Below are positions 7,357-14,156 of a stretch of DNA of 15,509 nucleotides, piece after piece. Source of the DNA: S010-25 sp964466455 (GTDB lineage: Bacteria; Pseudomonadota; Gammaproteobacteria; SZUA-229). The DNA is taken from positions 1 to 15,509 of the forward strand of contig CAYXNL010000052.1 of assembly GCA_964466455.1 (NCBI GenBank), given 5' to 3'. Both the position numbers and the translations under genes were made by a program. Within the stretch, counting starts at the first letter, position 1; each line of letters starts with the position of its first letter. Below the pieces are notes generated by a model. It was given only the letters and a program-made list of their open reading frames with translations, had not been told where the DNA came from and ran no database searches.

Positions 7357-8089
7357 CATGTCTATGTTTGCACTGGTTACTCGTGCCAGTGTTCTGGTTC
7401 AGATAGTGATGACAATCTTACTGGCGGCATCAGTAATGTCCTGGGTTATTATAGTGATCAAATCGGGTGTGCTTAAAGTAGCGAGAGCCGAAAGCCATCA
7501 ATTTGAAGATCAGTTCTGGTCTGGTATTAACCTGTCTGATTTATATCAGCGGGTGAAACGACATAATGATAATCATGGTATGGCGCGGATTTTTGAAGCC
7601 GGGTTTACTGAGTACCTGCGCCATCATAAACATACGGTTAATAATGCCGAGATAGTGCTATCGAGTGTGCAACGGAGCATGAAAGTTGCACTGGCGCGCG
7701 AAGAGGAATACCTCGATTCCAATATTTCTGTGCTGGCAACCATCGGCTCTATCAGTCCTTATATCGGTCTGTTTGGAACGGTATGGGGTATTATGCGAGC
7801 CTTTATTGCGCTGGGCGCGGTTGAACATGCAAGTTTATCTATGGTTGCCCCTGGTATCGCCGAAGCCCTGATCGCAACGGCAATGGGGCTGTTTGCAGCG
7901 ATTCCTGCGGTGATTGCCTATAACCGCTACGCCGATCAGGTAGACAGACTATCCGTTGCCTATGAAAATTTTGCGGAAGAATTTGCGACGATTCTACAAC
8001 GTCAGAGTCATCAGGAGATGGAACAGAATACAGCTGATACGGCGGTTATCGCGCAAGGACAGGATAATGATAGGAAGAAGGATTTATAG
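7346..8089 (+). CDS. tolQ: Tol-Pal inner-membrane proton-channel subunit TolQ
   Basis: Inner-membrane protein of the MotA/TolQ/ExbB family which, with TolR, uses the proton gradient to drive TolA. Three membrane helices are visible: one near the N-terminus (through VMTILLAASVMSW), one carrying GSISPYIGLFGTVWGIM, and one carrying GIAEALIATAMGLFAAIPA. The order and large cytoplasmic loop are typical. I chose the GTG at 7346 (247 aa) because GGAG at 7335-7338 lies 7 nt before it; the ATG at 7358 is the alternative (243 aa). E. coli TolQ is 230 aa; the extra length is mostly a polar, Gln-rich tail. The GTG start lies inside ybgC. Confidence 0.95.
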   Translation: MEADMSMFALVTRASVLVQIVMTILLAASVMSWVIIVIKSGVLKVARAESHQFEDQFWSGINLSDLYQRVKRHNDNHGMARIFEAGFTEYLRHHKHTVNNAEIVLSSVQRSMKVALAREEEYLDSNISVLATIGSISPYIGLFGTVWGIMRAFIALGAVEHASLSMVAPGIAEALIATAMGLFAAIPAVIAYNRYADQVDRLSVAYENFAEEFATILQRQSHQEMEQNTADTAVIAQGQDNDRKKDL

Positions 8090-8092
8090 CAG

Positions 8093-8152
8093 ATGAATGA
8101 TCCCCGGTTACTGTGTGAACGTTTATCAGTGGAGTTAAGGCATGCGTGCTAG
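8093..8152 (+). CDS. possible short ORF linking tolQ and tolR
   Basis: A 19-codon frame starting ATGAATGATCCC lies in the 52-bp tolQ-tolR spacer, and its TAG stop at 8150-8152 overlaps the tolR start. AAGGA lies about 12 nt upstream. It might carry ribosomes across the gap to couple tolR translation to tolQ. A second overlapping short frame starts at 8097. There is no recognisable product, and a chance ORF is the likelier explanation. Confidence 0.15.
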   Translation: MNDPRLLCERLSVELRHAC

Positions 8153-8564
8153 AGGAAAGCGCCGCGCAATATCGGATATTAATGTGGTGCCTTATATTGA
8201 TGTTATGCTGGTGTTGCTGATTATTTTCATGATTACCGCACCGATCGTTCAGCAGGGTGTGGAGGTTGAATTACCACAGGCGGCGGCAAATTCCCTGCCT
8301 CCTGATGATCGTGAGCCGGTTATTCTTAGTGTCAGTAAAACCGGTGCCTATTACCTGAATATCGGCGATAACAGGGAAAAGCCGGTTTCCGATGAAGCGG
8401 TAATACATCGGGTTGCTATTGTAATGAAAACACATCCTGAAACACCGGTACTGGTACGTGGTGATGCGGCTGTGAATTATGGTGATGTAACCCATGCAAT
8501 GGTGTTGTTGCAGTCTGCAGGTGTGGCGAAGGTGGGACTGATGACAGAAAGTAACGAGAAATAG
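8142..8564 (+). CDS. tolR: Tol-Pal inner-membrane subunit TolR
   Basis: A 140-aa ExbD/TolR-family protein (E. coli 142 aa) with a short basic cytoplasmic start, one membrane helix at about residues 14-35, and a periplasmic domain. The helix contains YIDVMLVLLIIFMIT; Asp20 is the equivalent of the essential proton-carrying Asp23 of E. coli. The periplasmic part holds VELPQA and the VRGDAAVNYGDV segment typical of TolR. The periplasmic domain of the family is thought to bind peptidoglycan after a conformational change. GGAG at 8131-8134, 7 nt before the ATG, supports this start. The 52-bp gap after tolQ is longer than usual. Confidence 0.95.
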   Translation: MRARGKRRAISDINVVPYIDVMLVLLIIFMITAPIVQQGVEVELPQAAANSLPPDDREPVILSVSKTGAYYLNIGDNREKPVSDEAVIHRVAIVMKTHPETPVLVRGDAAVNYGDVTHAMVLLQSAGVAKVGLMTESNEK

Positions 8565-8606
8565 GTTGTTGAAATGTTGTATCGGTCATTGATATTTTTT
8601 ATTGCT

Positions 8607-8624
8607 AAAACGATTTATCGTTTT
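8607..8624 (+). repeat. AT-rich dyad in the tolR-tolA spacer
   Basis: AAAACGAT (8607-8614) and ATCGTTTT (8617-8624) are perfect inverted arms around TT, followed by one more T and then TAAATT. As RNA it would form a short, weak hairpin with a 4-nt loop. It could attenuate transcription between tolR and tolA or act as an operator. It lies just upstream of the preferred tolA ATG. Confidence 0.4.
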
Positions 8625-8649
8625 TAAATTACGCTCTGTTATATCCCTT

Positions 8650-9570
8650 ATGAGTTCATACGGTCTGTTCCAGGAAATAAAAAAACATCCCTGGGTTCTG
8701 GTTATTGTTATTGCCCTTCATCTTGGATTGGCGGTGTTGTTGGGGATTAATTTAATCAATACTGTGCCAGAGGCATCGACGGCGAAACATGAAAAAATAA
8801 TTAATGCCGTTGTGATTAATGCAGATAAATTTTATCAGCGTGAAAAAAAGAAAAAACAGGTACAGGAAATAAAAAAGCAGCAACAGGAGCTAAAACGCAA
8901 GCGTGAGTCAGAAAAGAAAAAACAGCAGATTGAGAAGAAAAAGCAGATAAAATTAAAAAAGGAAAAGATAAAAAAAGGGAAGCTGCGGCAGAAAAAAATT
9001 AAAAAACAGAAGATAATAAAAGAAAAAGCCAGACAGCAGAAAATAATGGTGGAGAAACAACGCCAGCAGAAAATCAGGAAAGAGCAGGAACGCCTGCAGC
9101 AGAAAAAAATAGCGGCTGAAAAAAAACGTATACAGGCTAAAAAGCTAAAAAAACAAAAAATGGTGGCAGCAGCGAAACGTAAGGAAGAAGAAAAACGTCG
9201 GGTTGAGGAAAAAGTTGAATTAAAACAGGCAATACAGGCAGAAGAAAAGCGCCGTAAAGATGAACGTTTGCAGGCCGAACGAGCAACCCGACTACAATCT
9301 TTACGGGCACAATATGTTAAGCTAATCGCGCAAAGAGTAGAGAATAACTGGTTGCGACCGCCAGATAGTAAAAAGGGACAATCCTGTGATGTAGTGGTGA
9401 CACAAACAATTACAGGCGATGTAATAGATGTGCGGTTAAAATCGTGTAATGCAGATAACGCATTTCAACGATCCGTAGAACGTGCGGTGCAAAAGGCATC
9501 GCCATTGCCTATGCCACCTGTTCCGGAAGTGTTTGATCGTAAAATTTTCTTCACCTTCAAACCGAAATAG
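8650..9570 (+). CDS. tolA: Tol-Pal energy-transducing protein TolA with Lys/Gln-rich stalk
   Basis: Inner-membrane protein spanning the periplasm to contact TolB and Pal. From the ATG at 8650 it is 306 aa; a TTG at 8602 in the same frame would add 16 residues but would put the dyad at 8607-8624 in the coding region. Neither start has a clear Shine-Dalgarno sequence. One membrane helix spans about 15-36; its His24 matches the His of the SHLS motif, while the Ser four residues earlier is Val. Residues about 58-215 are an unbroken charged helix, rich in Lys, Gln, Arg and Glu, instead of the Ala-rich helix of E. coli. Domain III (218-306) has the family features LIAQRVENNWLRPP, a Cys246/Cys266 pair likely to form a disulfide, and the FTFKP ending. 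Confidence 0.9.
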   Translation: MSSYGLFQEIKKHPWVLVIVIALHLGLAVLLGINLINTVPEASTAKHEKIINAVVINADKFYQREKKKKQVQEIKKQQQELKRKRESEKKKQQIEKKKQIKLKKEKIKKGKLRQKKIKKQKIIKEKARQQKIMVEKQRQQKIRKEQERLQQKKIAAEKKRIQAKKLKKQKMVAAAKRKEEEKRRVEEKVELKQAIQAEEKRRKDERLQAERATRLQSLRAQYVKLIAQRVENNWLRPPDSKKGQSCDVVVTQTITGDVIDVRLKSCNADNAFQRSVERAVQKASPLPMPPVPEVFDRKIFFTFKPK

Positions 9571-9627
9571 ATTTTTAATAGAGGCGCCCTAAAGTAGATG
9601 TTTAAAAAAGGTGATAAAGTAATATTT

Positions 9628-10992
9628 ATGAAACAGATTATTGTGAAACAGGTTATTGTAAAACAGGTTATTGTAAAACAGATTCTGGCCGGTTTGCTTT
9701 TTTTCCTCTTTCTTCAACCTGCCCAGGCAATTTTAAAGATAGATATTACTAAAGGTGAAGAAGGGGCGCTTCCCATTGCCGTTGTTCCTTTTCAATGGAA
9801 TACGGCAAAATTGCCTGATGCTGATGTATCCGCGATTATTGTGTCAGATCTGGCAAGAAGCGGTAAATTTTCACCTCAGGCTGAAGATGAACTAATTGCT
9901 CACCCACAGAAACCGGAAAATATTCATTTTAAGAGCTGGCGAATTGCGGGAATGGATCATCTGGTTATTGGTAGCGTTAATCGCCAGGCCGATGGTACAT
10001 TTCAGGTGCAGTTCAGACTGTTTGATGTGTTAACAGGGCAACAGGTACTCGGATATAGTTTTACCGCAACAAAGAAAACTTTGCGCACGGTCGCGCATCA
10101 GATTAGCGATTATATTTTTACTAAGCTGACCGGTTTGCCTGGGGCGTTTAACACACACATTGCCTATATTACGGTACAACGGGATGTGGGAAAACGAGAT
10201 GTTAAAAAATCGACGAAAAACGGCACGATATATCGGTTACAGGTGTCGGATACAGATGGTTATAATCCGCAAACCTTGTTAAAATCGGATGAGCCGATTA
10301 TGTCACTGGCGTGGTCACCCGATGGTTCGCAACTGGCTTACGTTTCTTTTGAGAAGGGGCATGCACAAATATATACCCAGAATATTCATACTGGCGTACG
10401 CAAGCTTCAGTCGTCCTTTCCCGGTCTAAATGGTGCCCCTGCCTGGTCACCAGATGGTAAAAAATTAGCCATGACGCTATCGAAGGATGGCAACCCGGAT
10501 ATTTACATTTTAAACCTGAAAGACAGATCATTGCGCCGTTTCACCACACACTGGTCGATTGATACAGAAGCTGCCTGGACACCCGATGGGAAATCCATTA
10601 TTTTTACTTCAAATCGTGGTGGTACGCCACAGTTATATATCAAGCCAATAACAGGTAAAATAGCGCCTAGGCGGTTAACCTTTGATGGTAACTATAATAC
10701 CAGTGCGAGTTTGTCACCGGATGGTAAGCTGATGGCCTATATTCAGGGGGCAGGAAATGTATATCGGATTGCATTAATGACGTTGGCAAGCGGAAATTAT
10801 CAGGTATTAACGTCTGGTCCGGAGGATGAGTCACCGAGTTTTGCGCCTAATAACAGTATGATTCTGTTTGCCTCTGAAGATAAGAATCATGCTGTACTGT
10901 CTGCTGTTTCTACTGATGGTAAAGATAAACAGACATTATCCTATACGGCAGGTGAAGTGAGGGAGCCTGCCTGGGCACCTGTGCGTCATTGA
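9628..10992 (+). CDS. tolB: Tol-Pal periplasmic protein TolB
   Basis: Soluble periplasmic protein linking TolA to Pal; 454 aa from the ATG at 9628. A long signal peptide ends in PAQA, with cleavage expected after residue 34, leaving about 420 aa. The mature N-terminus ILKIDITKG corresponds to the TolA-binding strand of E. coli TolB. After an N-terminal alpha/beta domain comes a six-bladed beta-propeller with WD40-like motifs SPDGSQLAYVS, SPDGKKLAMT, TPDGKSIIFTS, SPDGKLMAY and APNNSMILFAS. An ATG at 9598 would add ten residues ahead of the signal peptide; GAGG lies 13 nt before it, so it cannot be excluded. The signal-peptide n-region is built from three copies of a 5-residue unit. Confidence 0.94.
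   Translation: MKQIIVKQVIVKQVIVKQILAGLLFFLFLQPAQAILKIDITKGEEGALPIAVVPFQWNTAKLPDADVSAIIVSDLARSGKFSPQAEDELIAHPQKPENIHFKSWRIAGMDHLVIGSVNRQADGTFQVQFRLFDVLTGQQVLGYSFTATKKTLRTVAHQISDYIFTKLTGLPGAFNTHIAYITVQRDVGKRDVKKSTKNGTIYRLQVSDTDGYNPQTLLKSDEPIMSLAWSPDGSQLAYVSFEKGHAQIYTQNIHTGVRKLQSSFPGLNGAPAWSPDGKKLAMTLSKDGNPDIYILNLKDRSLRRFTTHWSIDTEAAWTPDGKSIIFTSNRGGTPQLYIKPITGKIAPRRLTFDGNYNTSASLSPDGKLMAYIQGAGNVYRIALMTLASGNYQVLTSGPEDESPSFAPNNSMILFASEDKNHAVLSAVSTDGKDKQTLSYTAGEVREPAWAPVRH
9637..9681 (+). repeat. three tandem 15-bp copies in the TolB signal peptide
   Basis: Units attattgtgaaacag (9637-9651), gttattgtaaaacag (9652-9666) and gttattgtaaaacag (9667-9681) encode IIVKQ-VIVKQ-VIVKQ in frame. The last two are identical. 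They lengthen the basic n-region of the signal peptide by repeated insertion of one Lys per unit. The 15-bp period preserves the reading frame. Confidence 0.9.
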
Positions 10993-11038
10993 TTTTTTAT
11001 TATGTATATTTATAGCGTTATTTTAAAGGAGTAGATAA

Positions 11039-11593
11039 ATGAAAAGAATTCTTTTACTGATTTTTATGTCCATGGTAATAACCGCCTGTGGCGCACCGAT
11101 TAAACCGGGTCCGGCAACAGATGAAAATCCGGCTGCTGCTAATGAGCAGGGAGGAGTGACGGCTGGCGCTGTTGGTGGTAGTGGCGTTTCCAGCGGTACG
11201 GCTCTTGTCGATGGCAAGCGGGTTTCTTATGAAAAAGGGGCCATTAATGATCCAGCTAATATACTTTCAGAACGAAATATTTATTTCGCATTTGACAGTA
11301 ACGATGTGCCGGATAAATATCTTGATCTGATAAAATATCACGGTCATTATTTATCCCTGTATCCAAAGGTCAAGGTGCGTCTGGAAGGGCATACTGATGA
11401 ACGTGGCAGTAGAGAATATAATATGGCGCTTGGTGAGCGGCGTGCGCAGGCCGTTAAACAACTGCTGTTGATGGAAGGTGTAGCGGAAGACCAGATCACG
11501 GTAATCAGTTACGGGGAGGAAAAACCGGTTGCTTTCGGGCATGATGAAAAATCCATGCAATTAAATCGGCGTGTAGAGATTGTTTATGAGTAA
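11039..11593 (+). CDS. pal: peptidoglycan-associated lipoprotein Pal
   Basis: Outer-membrane lipoprotein that binds peptidoglycan and TolB. It is 184 aa with a short signal peptide and the lipobox ITAC; Cys17 would be lipidated. The residue after Cys is Gly, not Asp, consistent with transport to the outer membrane. A Gly/Ala/Ser-rich linker (about 20-65) leads to the OmpA-like domain, with NIYFAFDSNDV, then EGHTDERGS at 116-124, and YNMALGERRA, the diaminopimelate-binding region. AAAGGAG upstream of the ATG is the strongest ribosome-binding site in the operon, fitting an abundant lipoprotein. The last codons (VYE-stop) form the first unit of a 15-bp tandem array. Confidence 0.96.
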   Translation: MKRILLLIFMSMVITACGAPIKPGPATDENPAAANEQGGVTAGAVGGSGVSSGTALVDGKRVSYEKGAINDPANILSERNIYFAFDSNDVPDKYLDLIKYHGHYLSLYPKVKVRLEGHTDERGSREYNMALGERRAQAVKQLLLMEGVAEDQITVISYGEEKPVAFGHDEKSMQLNRRVEIVYE

Positions 11594-11781
11594 CAGGTTT
11601 ATGAGTAACAGGTTTATGAGTAACAGGTTTACGAATAACCAGTTTATGAATNNNNNNNNNNNNNNNNNNNNNNNNNNNNNNNNNNNNNNNNNNNNNNNNN
11701 NNNNNNNNNNNNNNNNNNNNNNNNNNNNNNNNNNNNNNNNNNNNNNNNNNNGTTTATGAATAACCGGTTTATAACCATCTG
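11582..11781 (+). repeat. 15-bp tandem array from the pal stop codon into the pal-cpoB spacer, interrupted by the gap
   Basis: Three identical copies of gtttatgagtaacag occupy 11582-11596, 11597-11611 and 11612-11626. A diverged copy gtttacgaataacca (11627-11641) and a partial copy (11642-11651) precede the gap. After it come gtttatgaataaccg (11752-11766) and a degenerate gtttataaccatctg (11767-11781). The first copy contains the last three codons and TAA stop of pal, so pal's 3' end seems to have seeded the array. Total copy number is unknown. Confidence 0.92.
11652..11751. other. assembly gap (100 N)
   Basis: Exactly 100 undetermined bases, the customary placeholder for a gap of unknown length. 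It falls inside the 15-bp tandem array, so the assembler probably collapsed or broke on the repeat. Repeat phase does not carry across the gap as written (170 bp from first to next complete copy is not a multiple of 15), so the stated length is probably not real. Confidence 0.98.
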
Positions 11782-11857
11782 TTTTTAAATGGTCGTTATT
11801 TGATAGCAATTATAAATTATTGCGCTTTAAACCGCGCAGTGTATTGAGTTAAAACTT

Positions 11858-12667
11858 ATGTGTAAAAACCTGTTTAATAGATTATTATTTAGTAGGCTAT
11901 TATTTAATAGATTATTTATCAGCGGTATACTTGCCAGTTTTGTTTTTGTATCGGTATCGGCAACCGCAGAAAATGCGATACCGCAGCTTTCAGATCAACA
12001 ACGTATTACACGTCTGGAAAGGTTATTAAGTGTAGATAATCAGCGTAAAAAGATGCAGACAATTGAAGCAATGAAAGATGACATGGCTTCCCTGCATAAC
12101 CAGATTGAGCAAATGAATAATCAAATTAATATTATCAAACAACGTCAGCGTAGCCTGTATCAGGACATGGACCGACGGATTAATAATCTGGAGTTGCGTG
12201 CTAGTTCCGTATTACCTTCAGGGGTTCCCGCGCCCGTGCTACCATCATCCGCATCTTCCGGCGCCACAGCAGCAGCTAATATAAATGATAAGCATGCCTA
12301 TAGTGCAGCATTCAACTTGCTTAAGGAAGGGAAATATCCACAGTCTATTACGGCATTTGAACAGTTTTTAATTCAATACCCGCAAAGTAAATATGCCAAC
12401 AATGCGCAATACTGGCTTGGTGAGGCAAATTATGTTTCGCGTAAATATAAAGAGTCGCTGAAAAATTTTGAACAGCTAATTTCTCAGTTTCCAGATAGTG
12501 CAAAAATTCCGGGGGCAAGACTAAAAATTGGCTACGTTTATTTTGAATTGAAAAACTGGCCTGCGGCACGTGATGCATTACAAAGCGTTATCAGCTTATA
12601 CCCTAAAATGACTGTGGCAAAAAAAGCCAACGAGCGTTTGCAAAGGATGAAGCGTGAAGGTCATTAG
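11858..12667 (+). CDS. cpoB: cell-division coordinator CpoB (YbgF)
   Basis: Periplasmic Tol-associated protein, 269 aa, that in E. coli coordinates PBP1B peptidoglycan synthesis with outer-membrane constriction. The signal peptide is long: a basic n-region made of three LFNRL-like units (residues 5-19), then a hydrophobic core to about residue 37, with likely cleavage in SATA/ENA. A coiled coil follows (about 44-110, Gln/Met/Asn-rich), the trimerisation region in the family. A Pro/Ser/Ala linker leads to the C-terminal TPR domain (about 140-269), with YPQSKYANNAQYWLGEA and FPDSAKIPGARLKIGY marking tandem repeats. There is no good Shine-Dalgarno sequence. It follows pal after a repeat-filled spacer and an assembly gap, so its transcription could be separate; TATAAAT at 11811-11817 is a possible -10 without a clear -35. 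Confidence 0.92.
   Translation: MCKNLFNRLLFSRLLFNRLFISGILASFVFVSVSATAENAIPQLSDQQRITRLERLLSVDNQRKKMQTIEAMKDDMASLHNQIEQMNNQINIIKQRQRSLYQDMDRRINNLELRASSVLPSGVPAPVLPSSASSGATAAANINDKHAYSAAFNLLKEGKYPQSITAFEQFLIQYPQSKYANNAQYWLGEANYVSRKYKESLKNFEQLISQFPDSAKIPGARLKIGYVYFELKNWPAARDALQSVISLYPKMTVAKKANERLQRMKREGH
11870..11914 (+). repeat. three tandem 15-bp copies in the CpoB signal peptide
   Basis: Units ctgtttaatagatta (11870-11884), ttatttagtaggcta (11885-11899) and ttatttaatagatta (11900-11914) encode LFNRL-LFSRL-LFNRL in frame. Each adds one Arg and three or four hydrophobic residues. The copies are slightly diverged, so this expansion looks older than the one in tolB. Confidence 0.85.
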
Positions 12668-12681
12668 ATAAGAGTGTAGCC

Positions 12682-13335
12682 GTGGTAAATGAACAGACAC
12701 GACTAAAAGTTACTGAAGTTTTTTATTCACTACAGGGTGAAGCACTGAATACCGGGCTGCCAACGGTGTTTATCCGTCTTACAGGCTGCCCATTACGTTG
12801 CTCCTACTGCGATACCCGTTATGCTTTTTCCGGTGGACAGTGGCAGAATATTACCCAGATTCTACAGAAACTTTCTATTTATAATACCCATTATATTACG
12901 GTGACGGGTGGTGAGCCGTTGGCGCAGAAAAACTGTATTCCCTTATTAAGCGTTTTGTGTGATGAAGGCTATCAGGTCTCGCTGGAGACCAGTGGCGCGC
13001 TTACTATGGAAAAGGTGGATCCACGGGTGGCAAAGATCATGGATATCAAAACACCGGCCTCTGGTGAGGCAGGTAGAAATCTTTATGAAAATATTCAATA
13101 TCTTGGTTTACATGATCAGATTAAATTTGTTATTTGTGATGAAGCTGATTATGAATGGAGCAAGGCATTACTGGAAGAGAGAAAATTAAATGAATATTGT
13201 GAAGTATTATTCTCATCAGCATCTGAGCAATTACCGCCATCTGTACTGGCTGAATGGATTTTACGTGATCAGTTAGCGGTACGTTTTCAGATTCAGTTAC
13301 ATAAATTATTATGGGGTAATAGTCCCGGTGTTTAA
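12682..13335 (+). CDS. queE: 7-carboxy-7-deazaguanine synthase QueE
   Basis: Radical SAM enzyme, 217 aa, that ring-contracts 6-carboxytetrahydropterin to 7-carboxy-7-deazaguanine in the queuosine precursor pathway. The N-terminus VTEVFYSLQGE is typical. The 4Fe-4S/SAM motif CPLRCSYC gives Cys36, Cys40 and Cys43 (CX3CX2C). TGGEP at 75-79 is the SAM-binding segment. The C-terminus VRFQIQLHKLLWG matches the Pseudomonas-type enzyme more closely than E. coli. Start: GTG at 12682, preceded by AAGAG; the nearby ATG at 12689 is out of frame. It begins 14 bp after cpoB, probably in the same transcript. I saw no preQ1 riboswitch-like structure in this short spacer. Confidence 0.95.
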   Translation: MVNEQTRLKVTEVFYSLQGEALNTGLPTVFIRLTGCPLRCSYCDTRYAFSGGQWQNITQILQKLSIYNTHYITVTGGEPLAQKNCIPLLSVLCDEGYQVSLETSGALTMEKVDPRVAKIMDIKTPASGEAGRNLYENIQYLGLHDQIKFVICDEADYEWSKALLEERKLNEYCEVLFSSASEQLPPSVLAEWILRDQLAVRFQIQLHKLLWGNSPGV

Positions 13336-14017
13336 TACAGATTCATCAAAACCAAAAGCTGTGGTGTTACTTTCCGGTGGGCTTGATTCTACTACTGTCC
13401 TGGCGATTGTCAGCAAAGAGTACCGTTGTTATGCATTAAGTTTTAACTATACACAACGCAGCCTGTCAGAGTTACAGGCTGCACAGCGTATTGCTGAGGC
13501 GTATGGTGCCAGACATCAGGTTATTACCATTGATCCCGCTGTGCTGACAGGTTCTGCATTGACTGATACCTCCATTGATGTGCCCCGAGTCCATACTGAA
13601 GGGATACCGGTAACCTATGTCCCAGCGCGCAATACACTATTTCTGGCTCATGCGCTGGCAATCGCAGAAGTCCAGGGAGCTAATGATATTTTTATTGGGG
13701 TAAACGCGGTTGATTATTCCGGTTATCCTGATTGCCGGGTAGAATATATCCGTGCTTTCGAGGCAATGGCTAATCTTGCAACACGTGCCGGCATTGAAGG
13801 ACACCATATGCAGATCCATACCCCGCTGATAGATAAAACAAAGGCTGAAATTATCAGTACAGGGGTAGCGTACGGTGTAAACTATGCTGCGACCGTATCC
13901 TGTTATCAGGCAAATGAACAAGGTGAGGCCTGTGGTCAGTGTGACTCCTGCCGTTTGCGTCGTAAAGGATTTGAAGAAGCGGGAATAGTTGACCCAACAC
14001 GGTATTACGAGGCATGA
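13328..14017 (+). CDS. queC: 7-cyano-7-deazaguanine (preQ0) synthase QueC
   Basis: ATP-dependent PP-loop enzyme, 229 aa, that converts 7-carboxy-7-deazaguanine and ammonia to preQ0, the step after QueE. The PP-loop SGGLDSTT is at residues 16-23. NYTQRS and the YVPARNTLFL segment are conserved family features. The zinc site is Cys192, Cys202, Cys205 and Cys208. The GTG start at 13328 overlaps queE by 8 bp, implying translational coupling; a GGGG stretch lies about 10 nt upstream. queD (carboxytetrahydropterin synthase) and queF are not in the window. Confidence 0.96.
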   Translation: MFNTDSSKPKAVVLLSGGLDSTTVLAIVSKEYRCYALSFNYTQRSLSELQAAQRIAEAYGARHQVITIDPAVLTGSALTDTSIDVPRVHTEGIPVTYVPARNTLFLAHALAIAEVQGANDIFIGVNAVDYSGYPDCRVEYIRAFEAMANLATRAGIEGHHMQIHTPLIDKTKAEIISTGVAYGVNYAATVSCYQANEQGEACGQCDSCRLRRKGFEEAGIVDPTRYYEA

Positions 14018-14033
14018 TTTTTTGAGAAAAATC
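14016..14033 (+). repeat. AT-rich dyad overlapping the queC stop
   Basis: GATTTTT (14016-14022) and AAAAATC (14027-14033) pair around TGAG, starting within the queC TGA. Only one GC pair per arm, so as a terminator it would be weak. The 163 bp that follow up to the tRNA contain no gene I can recognise. Confidence 0.35.
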
Positions 14034-14156
14034 TATTATTTTGGATTGTTTTTCGGCGCAACTCCATGTAATATTCGCGCCTTCTCGATAAATGTTTACG
14101 CAAGCCTGCTTTACATTTTATCGGGGATAGCTGAAGCGTTTACCTGGGTGAATGCA

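Noticed and set aside
11582..11781. CRISPR-like array
   Set aside because: Units are directly adjacent 15-mers with no unique spacers, and no cas genes are in the window.
11561..11809. Minus-strand frame with LLLIN repeats across the gap
   Set aside because: It is the reverse reading of the 15-bp array and is continuous only because undetermined bases are treated as open; no recognisable start signal.
12640..12700. preQ1 riboswitch before queE
   Set aside because: The cpoB-queE spacer is only 14 bp and shows no aptamer-like pairing.
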